Shown: piece by piece, positions 17,033 through 26,725 of the stretch | How positions within the stretch are numbered: position 1 is the first letter of the stretch | Layout: each line of letters begins with the position of its first letter | NCBI GenBank assembly: GCA_016713225.1 | Contig: JADJPO010000002.1 | Location: 186,001 to 250,000, forward strand | DNA length: 64,000 nucleotides | Direction of reading: 5' to 3' | DNA from: Kineosporiaceae bacterium | Lineage (GTDB): Bacteria; Actinomycetota; Actinomycetes; Actinomycetales; Kineosporiaceae | Made by a program: the position numbers and the translations under genes | Notes under the pieces: generated by a model | Told to the model about the DNA's origin: nothing | Seen by the model: only the letters and a program-made list of their open reading frames with translations | The model's database searches: none

Positions 17033-17050
17033 TAAGGCCGCCCTCCCTCA

Positions 17051-17134
17051 TGAGCGCGATGTCACGTCGCGCTCATCTAGCGAGCGTGCTGTCACATTGC
17101 GCTCGTGGGGGACGAGCGCAAGGTGACATTGCGC

Positions 17135-17137
<3 letters not shown>
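17051..17137. repeat. Three palindromic 25-bp repeats, family A (GAGCGC...GTCAC...GCGCTC)
   Basis: Copies at 17051-17075, 17081-17105 and 17113-17137. Copies one and three have perfect 8-bp arms (GAGCGCGA/TCGCGCTC and GAGCGCAA/TTGCGCTC) around a 7-base centre containing GTCAC or its complement GTGAC; copy two has a degenerate left arm. The last three bases of copy three form the stop codon of the enoyl-CoA hydratase gene. They separate two minus-strand operons and may act as transcription boundaries or be REP-like elements. Confidence 0.85.
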
Positions 17138-17971
<834 letters not shown>

Positions 17972-17981
17972 GAACTCATCC

Positions 17982-19625
17982 TCACTCGAAGGAGTCCGTC
18001 GAGTGTGCCCGTTCGCGCAGCAGGTGCTTCTGGATCTTTCCGGTCGAGGTCTTGGGGATCTCGCCGAAGACCACCGAGCGAGGCAGCTTGAAGCTCGGCA
18101 GCAGGGTGCGGCAGTGGGCGATGAGGTCGGCCTCGGTGACCTCGTCGTGGCCGGGTTTCAGCTCGACGTAGGCCCGGGGCGTCTCACCCCACTTCGGGTC
18201 GGGGCGGGCCACCACGCCGACGAAGGCGACCGCCGGGTGCGCGTAGAGCGCGTCCTCGACCTCGACCGAGGAGATGTTCTCCCCACCCGAGATGATCACG
18301 TCCTTGGCGCGGTCGCGGATCTTCACGTACCCGTCGGGATCCTTGACCGCCAGATCGCCGGTGTGGAACCAGCCGCCCTCGAAGGCGGCGGCCGTGGCGT
18401 CCGGGTCCTTGAAGTAGCCCTTCATGGTGATGTTGCCGCGGAACACGATCTCGCCCATCGTCGCCCCGTCGGCGGGCACCTCGGCGCCGGTCTCGGGATC
18501 GAGCACGGTCATGGCGTCCTGCAGCAGGTACCGCACTCCCTGGCGGCCGTTGCGCACGGCCTGGTCGTGCAGCTCGAGCTCGGCCCACGCGCTCTGCTTC
18601 GCGCACACGGTCGCCGGTCCGTACACCTCCGTCAGGCCGTAGACGTGGGTCAGCTCCACCCCCATCCGTTCCATGCCCTCGATGGTGGTCGCCGGCGGCG
18701 GCGCGGCGGCGATCATCGCCTGCACCGGGTGGTCGATCGACTCGCGCAGCTCGGCCGGCGCATCCAGCAGCATGCTGTGCACCACCGGCGCGCCGCAGAA
18801 GTGGGTCACCTTCTCGTCGCGGATCAATCCCAGCACCGCGGCGGCGTCCACGGCGCGCAGGCAGACGTTGGTGCCGGAGTTCGCGGCCATGGTCCACGGG
18901 AAACACCAGCCGTTGCAGTGGAACATCGGCAGAGTCCACAGGTACACCGAGTGCCGGGCCATGCCCCAGGTGAGGATGTTGCCGACGGCGTTCAGGTAGG
19001 CGCCGCGATGGTGGTAGACCACGCCCTTGGGCAATCCGGTCGTGCCCGAGGTGTAGTTCAGGGCGATGGCCTGCCACTCGTCGATCGGCTCGGTGCGCTC
19101 GGCCAGCGGTGTCGCGGCGGCGAGCATCGCCTCGTACTCGACGGCACCGATCCGGTCGCCCTCGCCCGAGTACTCGCTGTCGTCGACGTCCACCACGATC
19201 GGGGGGTGCTCCAGCCCGGCCAGGGCCTGCGCGGTCACCCCGCTCAGCGAGCGATCCACCAGCACCAGCCTGGCCTCGCTGTGACCGAGGATGTAGCGGA
19301 TCGTCGCGGCGTCCAACCGGGTGTTGATCGTGGTCAGCACCGCCCCGGCCAGGGGTACCCCGAAGTGTGCCTCGACCATCTCGGGGATGTTCGGCAGCAG
19401 CACGGCGACGGCGTCCCCGCGGCCGATGCCCCTGTCGATCAACGCCGCGGCCAGCCGGCGACAGCGGTCGCGGGTCTGCGCCCAGGTGTACCGCCGCGCC
19501 CCATGGGCGATGGCCACCCGATCGGGATACACGTCGGCGCTCCAGTCCAGGAACAGCAACGGGGTCAGCGGTGCGTGGTTGGCGGTGTTCCGGTCGAGAC
19601 CGACCTCGAAATCATGGGCTGCCAT
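17982..19625 (-). CDS. AMP-forming acyl-CoA synthetase
   Basis: The 547-residue enzyme activates a carboxylic acid to its CoA thioester through an acyl-adenylate. The phosphate-binding loop is NYTSGTTGLPKGV; TLPMFHCNGWCFPW, YGLTEVYGP, WFHTGDLAVKDPDGY and the C-terminal KTSTGKIQKHLLRE with the catalytic Lys are all present. The Trp-rich MFHCNGWCFPW stretch is shared with the medium-chain and methylmercaptopropionate ligase group. The ATG chosen starts the family-typical region; an upstream extension in frame has no homology. It heads a two-gene operon with the enoyl-CoA hydratase. Confidence 0.92.
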   Translation of the reverse strand: MAAHDFEVGLDRNTANHAPLTPLLFLDWSADVYPDRVAIAHGARRYTWAQTRDRCRRLAAALIDRGIGRGDAVAVLLPNIPEMVEAHFGVPLAGAVLTTINTRLDAATIRYILGHSEARLVLVDRSLSGVTAQALAGLEHPPIVVDVDDSEYSGEGDRIGAVEYEAMLAAATPLAERTEPIDEWQAIALNYTSGTTGLPKGVVYHHRGAYLNAVGNILTWGMARHSVYLWTLPMFHCNGWCFPWTMAANSGTNVCLRAVDAAAVLGLIRDEKVTHFCGAPVVHSMLLDAPAELRESIDHPVQAMIAAAPPPATTIEGMERMGVELTHVYGLTEVYGPATVCAKQSAWAELELHDQAVRNGRQGVRYLLQDAMTVLDPETGAEVPADGATMGEIVFRGNITMKGYFKDPDATAAAFEGGWFHTGDLAVKDPDGYVKIRDRAKDVIISGGENISSVEVEDALYAHPAVAFVGVVARPDPKWGETPRAYVELKPGHDEVTEADLIAHCRTLLPSFKLPRSVVFGEIPKTSTGKIQKHLLRERAHSTDSFE

Positions 19626-19802
19626 ACCTGGTGAATCTAGGCTGCCGTACCTGGCGAATCCAGAAGAGGTCGGCTCCCGCGGGACGTTGGATGTCTCACT
19701 CGGTTGGCGCAATTCCTCGCGGACATACCGGACGAGGGATGTGCCGTGTGTCTCGGGCTGTCTACCGTGACGCGGGACATCGGCCGGCGAAGGGGAGACA
19801 CG

Positions 19803-20642
19803 ATGGCGCGTTCGCGACGCGGGCCGACCAGGTCCGTCCCCCTCGCCCTGGCACTCGGCGCCGGCGTGGCCGGGCTCGCGCTCGGTATGCCCAGCGCCGC
19901 TGCGGCGACCGTGGACGTCGTCCTGCTGCGTTTCGACGGCGGTGCCGTGGGCACCGAGATCACCTCGGTGGTCAACGAGGGGGCCTCCGCGGCCACCACG
20001 ACCGCGACGGTCGTCAAGGACACCGCGCGCGCGGGCCGGGCGATCACGGTCGCCTCGTACGCGGGTTCGGGCACGGCGGCGGACTTCCCGGCGTTCTCCA
20101 CCTCCGGTGCGCGCGCGATCATGGCCATTCGTCCGGCCTCCGGGCAGCCCGACACGCTCAACCCGGGGACGGCGCGGCTCGAATTCGGCGCCGACATCGT
20201 GCTCGACAGCGGCACCACCGCGGTGTCGGGCAGCAAGGACGACGGCAACAACGTCGTCCAGCGCGGCCTGTACAACGACAAGGCGCAGTTCAAGCTCGAG
20301 ATCGACTCCGGTAAGCCGCGCTGCCGAGTCAAGGGCTCCGGCGGTGCGGTCGAGTTCTCCTCGTCGGTCAAGGTCACCGCCGGCAAGCGCTACCGGCTGA
20401 AGTGCCTGCGTCCGGCCGGCTCGAACACCGTGACCCTCACGGTCGCGCCGATCGCCGCCGACGGCACGGTGGGTGCGGCGACCTCGACGTCCCGGACGGC
20501 GAGCGCGATCGGCTCGCTGAACTACTCGGCCACCGTGCCGTTCACCGTGGGTGGCAAGTTGAGTGCCTCGCTGAGCCTGGCCACCCCGTCGAGCGACCAG
20601 TTCAACGGCGTGATCGACAACGTGGTGCTGCGGCTCGGGTGA
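19803..20642 (+). CDS. Secreted beta-sandwich protein of unknown function
   Basis: A 279-residue exported protein. It starts with a twin-basic signal peptide (MARSRRGPTRS, hydrophobic core, cleavage after PSAAAA), preceded by GGGGAGA. The mature part is rich in Thr, Ser and Gly with alternating hydrophobic residues and looks like a laminin-G/concanavalin-like jelly roll (LLRFDGGAVGTEI at the start, AIGSLNYSATVPFTVGG and DQFNGVIDNVVLRLG at the end). No catalytic motif is visible. It is divergent from the acyl-CoA ligase operon and is a single-gene unit followed by ferritin. It may bind cell-surface or extracellular glycans; this is an inference from fold only. Confidence 0.65.
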   Translation: MARSRRGPTRSVPLALALGAGVAGLALGMPSAAAATVDVVLLRFDGGAVGTEITSVVNEGASAATTTATVVKDTARAGRAITVASYAGSGTAADFPAFSTSGARAIMAIRPASGQPDTLNPGTARLEFGADIVLDSGTTAVSGSKDDGNNVVQRGLYNDKAQFKLEIDSGKPRCRVKGSGGAVEFSSSVKVTAGKRYRLKCLRPAGSNTVTLTVAPIAADGTVGAATSTSRTASAIGSLNYSATVPFTVGGKLSASLSLATPSSDQFNGVIDNVVLRLG

Positions 20643-20704
20643 GGGGCTGGGCCGAGCGGCTCGGGTGAGGGCTGGGTCGAGGCACGTCCCCTTAGGCTGC
20701 GGGC

Positions 20705-21232
20705 ATGACCCGGTTCATCCCGCTGCTGCGCGAACAGATCCGTCACGAGTTCACCGCGAGCCAGCAGTACGTCGCGCTGGGCGTCTGGTTCGGCGCTCAC
20801 GACCTGCCCCAGTTGGCGGCGCACTTCTACCGCCAATCCGTCGAGGAGCGTCACCACGCCCTGATGATGGTGCAGTACCTGATGGATCGGGACATGACCG
20901 TCGAGATCCCCGGGGTGGGCGCGGTGCGCAACGACTTCGAGCAGCCGGTCGACCTACTCGAGTTGGCGTTGACCCAGGAAGAACAGGTCACCACCCAGAT
21001 CGAACAGCTCTTCCGCGCAGCCCGGGCGGACGACGACGTGCTCGGCGAGCAGTTCATGCTGTGGTTCGTCAAGGAGCAGGTCGAGGAGGTCGCCTCGATG
21101 AAGACCCTGCTGGCGATCGCCCGCCGGGCCGGGCAGGACTGGTTCGCGATCGAGGACTTCCTGGCGCGCGAGTCCGCCGGCGCCGCGGCGGCCGACCCCA
21201 GTGCGCCGCCGGTGGCCGGCGGCGCGATCTGA
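20705..21232 (+). CDS. Ferritin
   Basis: The 175-residue four-helix protein carries the ferroxidase-site residues in LREQIRHEFTASQQYVALGV (Glu and Tyr of helix A), QSVEERHHALMM (Glu and His of helix B) and FVKEQVEEVASM (helix C/D Glu and Gln). This is the non-haem ferritin family (FtnA/BfrB type), storing iron in the cytosol as a 24-mer. A disordered Ala-Pro tail of about 20 residues ends the protein. No Fur or IdeR box was recognised in the 62-base gap upstream. Convergent with the large FAD enzyme. Confidence 0.92.
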   Translation: MTRFIPLLREQIRHEFTASQQYVALGVWFGAHDLPQLAAHFYRQSVEERHHALMMVQYLMDRDMTVEIPGVGAVRNDFEQPVDLLELALTQEEQVTTQIEQLFRAARADDDVLGEQFMLWFVKEQVEEVASMKTLLAIARRAGQDWFAIEDFLARESAGAAAADPSAPPVAGGAI

Positions 21233-21282
21233 GGGCGTGCCCGCGCTGGCCGCCGTCAGAGTCGGCCGTCCAGGCGGTCATG

Positions 21283-21378
21283 TTGAAGATCACGTTGAGG
21301 GTTGGCGTCAGGTTTACGCAGACGCATCCCGCAACGTGATCTTCACCGGTGCGCGAATCTCCTCAACGTGATCATCAA
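21283..21378. repeat. Three copies of an 17-18-bp repeat, family B (TTGAAGATCACGTTGAGG)
   Basis: One copy at 21283-21300 on the plus strand and two inverted copies at 21331-21347 and 21361-21378 share the core GATCACGTTG. They fill the 173-bp gap between convergent genes and can fold into long hairpins, so a bidirectional terminator or REP-like element is plausible. Confidence 0.85.
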
Positions 21379-21405
21379 GCGTGTGCAGCCGTTCACTCCA
21401 GGAGG

Positions 21406-24078
21406 TCAGCGCAACCGGTCGCCCTTCGGATCGAACAGTGGGGCGTCGGTGACGGTCGCGGGGATCCACTGGCCGAACAGATCGACCTCGACCGTCGTGC
21501 CGGTCGCCGCGTGCTCGACCGGCAGGTAGGCGTACGCGATGGATTCGTTGACCGTGTAGCCGTAGCCGGCCGAGGTGATGCGCCCCAGCACCGGGGCAGA
21601 AGCCTCAGCCGCGGAAGCCTCACTCGCTGAAGGGGTCTCGTTGCGCAGGCGCACCGGTTCGCTGCCCAGGGCGACCCACGGCCGGCCCTGCGGGTCGGTG
21701 CCGTCGAGGGTGAGGCAGGCCAGCCGTCGTCCGGTCCGTCGTCCCTGGCCGTCGGCCTTGGCGGCGCGCAGCGCGTCGTCCCCGATGAAACCGTCCGGCT
21801 TGGCCGGGTGGTCGAGCTTGACGCAGAAGCCCAAACCGGCCTCGTAGGGCGTGGTCTCGGGTGTGATGTCGCTGCTCCAGACCCGGTAGGCCTTCTCGAG
21901 CCGCAGTGACTCGATGGCGCGGTAGCCGCAGGCGAGGATGCCGTCGTCCTGCCCGGCCTGCCACAGCGTGTGCCACAGCCTCGCGCCGTACTCGGAGGGC
22001 GCGTAGAGCTCCCAGCCCAGCTCACCCACGAAGGTGACCCGCAGCGCGCGGACCGGTACCTCACCGACGGTGAGCTCCTGGCTGGTCATGAACGGGAACA
22101 CCGTGTCGCTCAAGGCCTCTCGCCCACCGATGACGCATCGGGCGAGGACGTCGCGGGCTCGCGGCCCCCACAGTGCGAAGGTCACGTACTGCCCGGTCAC
22201 GTCGTGCAGGGCCACCTGCAACGTGCCGGCGCCCTCGGTCTGAGCGCCGAGGGCACGCGCCTGCTGGCGCAGCCAGGCCAGGTCGTGGCCGCCGAAGGCG
22301 GTGCCGGTCACCAGCAGGAACCGGTCCGGCGCGAGCCGGGTGACCGTGACGTCGGCCTCGATGCCGCCACGGTGGTTGAGCATCTGGGTGTAGGTGACAG
22401 CGCCCACCTCGCGGGCCACCACGTTGTCGCAGCAGCGTTCCAGCAGCCGGGCGGCGTCGGGGCCGGCGATCTCGAGCTTGGCGAAAGAGGTCTCGTCGAA
22501 CAGCCCCACCCGCTCTCGGGTCGCCCGGTGCTCGGCGGCGGTGGCCGGCGACCAGGTGCGGCCGGCCCAGCCCGCTGGGCGCAGCCGCTCGGCGTCCGGT
22601 GCAGAACTCGATGGCGTGGCCCCGAACTCGTTGTCACCGTAGTAATTGACCCGCTCCCAGCCGGACTTCTCGCCGAAGGCCGCGCCGTGCTCGGCGTGCC
22701 AGCCGTAGACCGGTGAGGTGCGCAGGGGCCGGCCCGCGGCGCGTTCCTCGCCGGGGTAGCGGATGTCGTAGTACGTGGCGTAGTTCTCGACGGTGCGAGC
22801 CAGGGTGTAGGACGGCGAGCGATAGGCGGGGCCGAACCGACGCACGTCCATGTGCCACAGGTCCATGCCTGGGTCACCGTCCAGGATCCAGTCGGCCATC
22901 ACCATGCCGATACCGCCGGCGCCGGCTATGCCGTGGGCGTTGAAGCCGGCCGCCACGAAGAAGCCCGGTACCTCGGTCGGGCCGAGGCAGAACTCGTTGT
23001 CGGGGGTGAACGCCTCGGGTCCGTTGACCAGGGTGCGGATCGGGGCGTCGGCCATACCGGGCACCCGGATCGCCGAGTTGAGGGTGATCTCCTCGAACCG
23101 CGGCCAGTCGGCGGGCAGCAGCTTGCCGTTGAAGTCGGCCGGGACCGCGTCCAGTGACGTCGCGCTCGCCGTCCACGGTGCAGGGTGGCGCTCGTACCCG
23201 CCCATCAGCAGGCCGTCGACCTCCTGGCGCCAGTACACCAGCAGATCTGGATCACGCAGTGTGGGAAGGGGTTTGCCGTGGTCGCGCCGGGCGTTGCGCA
23301 CGGCGTCCATGGCGTCGGTCACCAGGTACTGGTGCGCCATCGGAACCAACGGAACCCGCACCCCGACCATGCGGGCGATCTCGGCGGCGAACATTCCGCC
23401 GCAGTCGACGACCATCTCGCACTCGATGTCGCCGTGATTCGTGCGCACCCGCCTGACCTCGCCGCGCAGCCCGCCCCGCGACCAGCCGGGATCGGGTGCG
23501 GTGTCGATGCCGAGAACCCGGGTGCGGGTACGGATACGCACCCCCATGCCGCGGGCCTGGGCGGCCATCGAGGTGCACAACGACGAGGGGTCCAGGTAGC
23601 CGTCGCTGCTCAGGTACGCCGCGCCGAGCACGGCCGGGACGTCGTCGTGCCCGCCCAGGTCGACCAGGGGGAACATCTCGGCCACCTCGGCGGGCGAGAT
23701 CTCCACCAGGGGAAGGTCATAGGTGCGCGCCCAGCTGATCTGGCGCCGGATCTCCTCCAGGCGCTCGGGCGTCGAGGCCAGTTTGATGCCGCCGGCCTCG
23801 GTCCACGAGACCGGGTGCGTGCTGGCCTGCAACCGGCGGTACAGCTCCACCGAGTACATGTTCATGCGGGTCAGCGTCGGATCGGCGCGCAGCTGACCGA
23901 CCAGTCCCGCCGAGTGGAACGTCGAGCCGCTGGTGAGTTCGCCGCGTTCGAGCAGGACGACGTCCCGCTCGCCGCGCAGCGCCAGATGGTAGGCGACGCT
24001 GGCGCCGCCGACGCCACCGCCGATCACCACGATCCGGGCGGATTCCGGCAGGGGGTGGGCATCGGTGGGTGGGTTCAC
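21406..24078 (-). CDS. FAD-dependent demethylating oxidoreductase with GcvT domains (dimethylglycine/sarcosine dehydrogenase-like)
   Basis: The 890-residue protein has the full three-part architecture. Residues 1-390 form a DAO-type FAD domain (IVVIGGGVGGASVAYHLAL; SGSTFHSAGL contains the His that covalently holds FAD in dimethylglycine dehydrogenase). Residues around 390-450 form the FAO_M linker. Residues 450-885 form the GcvT and GcvT-C folate-binding domains (YTQMLNHRGGIEADVTVTRL, SLRLEKAYRVW). Such enzymes oxidatively remove N-methyl groups and pass the one-carbon unit to tetrahydrofolate. The start is GTG. The nearby kinase-like protein and permease suggest use of choline-derived or other methylated amines. 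The precise substrate is not decidable. Confidence 0.88.
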   Translation of the reverse strand: MNPPTDAHPLPESARIVVIGGGVGGASVAYHLALRGERDVVLLERGELTSGSTFHSAGLVGQLRADPTLTRMNMYSVELYRRLQASTHPVSWTEAGGIKLASTPERLEEIRRQISWARTYDLPLVEISPAEVAEMFPLVDLGGHDDVPAVLGAAYLSSDGYLDPSSLCTSMAAQARGMGVRIRTRTRVLGIDTAPDPGWSRGGLRGEVRRVRTNHGDIECEMVVDCGGMFAAEIARMVGVRVPLVPMAHQYLVTDAMDAVRNARRDHGKPLPTLRDPDLLVYWRQEVDGLLMGGYERHPAPWTASATSLDAVPADFNGKLLPADWPRFEEITLNSAIRVPGMADAPIRTLVNGPEAFTPDNEFCLGPTEVPGFFVAAGFNAHGIAGAGGIGMVMADWILDGDPGMDLWHMDVRRFGPAYRSPSYTLARTVENYATYYDIRYPGEERAAGRPLRTSPVYGWHAEHGAAFGEKSGWERVNYYGDNEFGATPSSSAPDAERLRPAGWAGRTWSPATAAEHRATRERVGLFDETSFAKLEIAGPDAARLLERCCDNVVAREVGAVTYTQMLNHRGGIEADVTVTRLAPDRFLLVTGTAFGGHDLAWLRQQARALGAQTEGAGTLQVALHDVTGQYVTFALWGPRARDVLARCVIGGREALSDTVFPFMTSQELTVGEVPVRALRVTFVGELGWELYAPSEYGARLWHTLWQAGQDDGILACGYRAIESLRLEKAYRVWSSDITPETTPYEAGLGFCVKLDHPAKPDGFIGDDALRAAKADGQGRRTGRRLACLTLDGTDPQGRPWVALGSEPVRLRNETPSASEASAAEASAPVLGRITSAGYGYTVNESIAYAYLPVEHAATGTTVEVDLFGQWIPATVTDAPLFDPKGDRLR

Positions 24079-24165
24079 GGCCGCAATCTAACCCTCGAGG
24101 CGAGTCGTTCGGGGGCGACCGACCGGTAGCTGCGCCTCGGGTGCCTCACCGACCCCCCCGAAGGG

Positions 24166-25484
24166 GTGGCCCGGGGCCTGCGAGACTGGGGGACCACCCC
24201 ATCCTCGGAAGTGCCTCAGCCTGTGCTGCCCGATCTCACCCCGCTGCGCGAGTTCCCGGCCTATCGCCGGCTGTACGTCGGCAATGCGCTGTCGGCCATC
24301 GGCTCCCAGATGGCCGTGGCCGCCATCGGCATCCAGGTCTACGACCTGACCCGCTCGACGGCCGCGGTGGGGCTGGTCGGGATCTTCGCGTTCGTGCCGC
24401 TGGTGGTGATGGGCCTGTACGGCGGGGCGCTGGCCGATCGGTACGACCGGCGCCGGGTGGGCCTGCTCTCGCAGGCGGTCAGCTGGGCGACCAGCGTGGT
24501 CTGCGTCGTCCTGGCCCTGGCCGGCAACACGGCCACTTGGCCGCTCTACCTGGTCGCCGCCTTCTGGAGCGGGTCGTTCGCCGTCACGTCACCGGCACGC
24601 AGCAGCATCTACCCGCGCATCCTGCCGCCGCGGCTGCTGCCGGCCGCCAATGCGCTGTCGGTGATCTCGATGACCACGGCCATGGCGGTCGGGCCGGTCA
24701 TCGGCGGCCTGTTGATCGATGCCGCGGGGTTTCGGGCTGCCTATGCGGTCGATGCGGTGATCACGACGGCGGCGCTGTGGGGCTTCGGATCGCTGCCACC
24801 GATTCCGCCCGACCCCGAGGCGCGGCCTCGTGGTGGGCTGCGCTCGGTGGTCGACGGCCTGGCCGCCCTCGCCACCATGCCCAATGTGCGGATGACCTTC
24901 ATCGCCGACATCGCCGCCATGGTGCTGGCACAGCCGACGGTGCTGTTGCCGGCCGCGGGTGCGGTGATCCTGGGCGGCGGTGCACGCACCGTCGGCTATC
25001 TGTACGCGGCCGTCGCCATCGGCGGGATGATCTCGATGCTGACCTCCGGTCGGCTCGGCACGGTGCGCCGCCAGGGCCGGGCGATCCTGGTGTGTATCGC
25101 GGGCTGGGGGTGGGCGTGGCCGGATTGGGTGCGGCGCTGGTGGCCACCTCCGCGGGGTGGCTCGGGCGTCCGGCCGGTCTGCTGGTGGCCCTCGCCGGGT
25201 TGGCTTTCGCCGGGGGCTGCGACTCGGTCTCCGCGGTGTTCCGCACCACGATCCTGCAGACCGCAGCTCCCGATCATCTGCGCGGCCGATTGCAGGGCGT
25301 GTTCATCGTCGTCGTGGCGGGCGGTCCGCGCCTGGGAGGGCTGCTCGGCGGCGCCGTCGCTGCAGGCGTGGGCGAAGGGTGGTCGGCGGTGCTGGGCGGC
25401 ATCGTCTGCGTCCTGGTCATCGCCGCGCTGCGCGTCGTCCAGCCCGGGTTCGATCGGTACGACGCCCGGCACCCCGTGCCGTGA
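24166..25484 (+). pseudogene. MFS exporter (EntS-like), frameshifted at a G run
   Basis: The first frame codes twelve-helix major-facilitator sequence with the A motif GGALADRYDRRRVG and family pattern FPAYRRLYVGNALSAIGSQM, typical of EntS-like exporters. Continuity is lost after ILVCIAGWG, and the remaining helices (VAGLGAALVATSAGWL onward to the final QPGFDRYDARHP) continue in another frame. The break lies at 25106-25110, five G where six would give an unbroken protein of about 440 residues. So the gene has lost one base, or the sequence is wrong there. Start is uncertain between GTG at 24166 and GTG at 24211. It lies between the demethylating enzyme and the kinase/permease genes and could export a metabolite or siderophore. 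Confidence 0.8.
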
Positions 25485-25545
25485 CGGCTCGAATTCATGA
25501 CCCTCAGCGATCGGCGATCTACCTAGAGTGGCTTGTTGTTTCGGC

Positions 25546-25582
25546 TGGGTGACAGTTGACCCATCACCCAGTGCATTGGGTG
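25546..25582 (+). promoter_or_regulatory. Repeated half sites TGGGTG/CACCCA upstream of the kinase-permease genes
   Basis: TGGGTG at 25546, CACCCA at 25565 and TGGGTG at 25577 form two overlapping inverted arrangements, the tighter one with a 6-base centre. The spacing and position, about 70-100 bases upstream of the next start codon, suggest an operator. The regulator is not encoded in the window. Confidence 0.4.
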
Positions 25583-25651
25583 GACCGTCGGGTGGCACGG
25601 GATCTAGAGTCCGGCCACCGTCTCGCAGGTGGGGCGGGTGAAGGAGTGCCC

Positions 25652-26632
25652 GTGACGTCGCCGACTCAGGACGGCCCACTGCCACCGGCCGGGCCATCGG
25701 GCCTGCCGCTGGACGTGGTGGCGCGCCTGAATGCCGTGCCGGCGTTCGCGGGCCGTCCCTGGAGCGCTCGGGAGCTGACCGGGGGGCTGACCAACCACAA
25801 CTACAAGGTGAGCCTGCCGGCCGTTCCGGTCGAGGCGGGGACGCAGACCTTCGTCGCCCGGCTCTCGACCGCCAGCGGATCCCTGTTGGCGATCGACCGG
25901 GACGTCGAACACGTCTGTTCGGTGGCCGCAGCCCGCACCGGTGTGGCACCCATGGTGGTGGACTACGCGCCCAAGGTCGGCGTCCTGGTCATCGAATGGG
26001 TCGAGGGGCGCACCTACGGGCCGGAGGATCTGCGGGTGGACGCCAACCTGCCTGCAGTGGTCACGGCGCTGCGCCGGCTGCATTCGGCGGAACGTTCTCC
26101 TGCCGACTTCGACATGTTCGCGATCCAGCGCGGCTACCTGGACGTAGTGCAGCGCAACGGGTTCCGGCTGCCGGCGCGGTATCTGGAATTCATGCCTACG
26201 GTCGAACGCATCCGAGGGGCGCTGTCGGTGCGCGACGAGGGCACCGTGCCCTGCCACAACGATCTGTTGGCTGCCAACCTGATCGACGACGGCGAGCAGA
26301 TCTGGCTGATCGACTACGAGTACGCCGGGAACAACGACCCCTGTTTCGAACTGGGGAACCTGTGGAGCGAGTCGAACCTCGCTCCCGAGCAGCTGGATCA
26401 CCTGATCGAGCTGTACTACGGAGAACCGCTGCGCCACAAGGTGGCCAGAGCGCGCCTCTTGGGCCTGATGTCGAAGTACGGCTGGACTCTGTGGGCCGCC
26501 ATTCAGGACGGCATCAGCGGGCTGGACTTCGATTTCTGGTCCTGGGGGATGGAGAAGTACGACCGGGCCGTGGCCGAGTTCGATGGCCCTGACCTGGAGC
26601 GCTGGATCGACGAGGCCCAGCGCTCCGACTGA
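25652..26632 (+). CDS. Choline/ethanolamine-kinase-family phosphotransferase
   Basis: A 326-residue APH/choline-kinase-fold protein. The start is GTG with AAGGAG five bases upstream, which excludes the longer frame. GGLTNHNYKV is the glycine loop, PCHNDLLAANLI is the catalytic HxDxxxxN motif, and IWLIDYEYAGNND holds the metal-binding Asp-Tyr-Glu-Tyr of choline kinases. The permease gene follows 93 bases later on the same strand. Homologues of this group commonly sit beside amine permeases and GcvT-type FAD oxidoreductases in actinomycetes (recollection), as here, which points to phosphorylation of choline, ethanolamine or a related amine rather than lipid synthesis. Confidence 0.85.
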   Translation: MTSPTQDGPLPPAGPSGLPLDVVARLNAVPAFAGRPWSARELTGGLTNHNYKVSLPAVPVEAGTQTFVARLSTASGSLLAIDRDVEHVCSVAAARTGVAPMVVDYAPKVGVLVIEWVEGRTYGPEDLRVDANLPAVVTALRRLHSAERSPADFDMFAIQRGYLDVVQRNGFRLPARYLEFMPTVERIRGALSVRDEGTVPCHNDLLAANLIDDGEQIWLIDYEYAGNNDPCFELGNLWSESNLAPEQLDHLIELYYGEPLRHKVARARLLGLMSKYGWTLWAAIQDGISGLDFDFWSWGMEKYDRAVAEFDGPDLERWIDEAQRSD

Positions 26633-26725
26633 CCCGGTGCGCCAACGCACGTCACGTCATCGTCATCACATGTCATCCGCTACTCATCGTCGGCAGCACC
26701 TCGGGATCCAGAAAGGGAATGTGCC

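Noticed and set aside
16967..17134. Cobalt or cobalamin riboswitch in front of the ECF metal operon
   Set aside because: The leader is short and lacks a B12 box or a four-way-junction-like (NiCo) pattern; the palindromic protein-binding site explains the region better.
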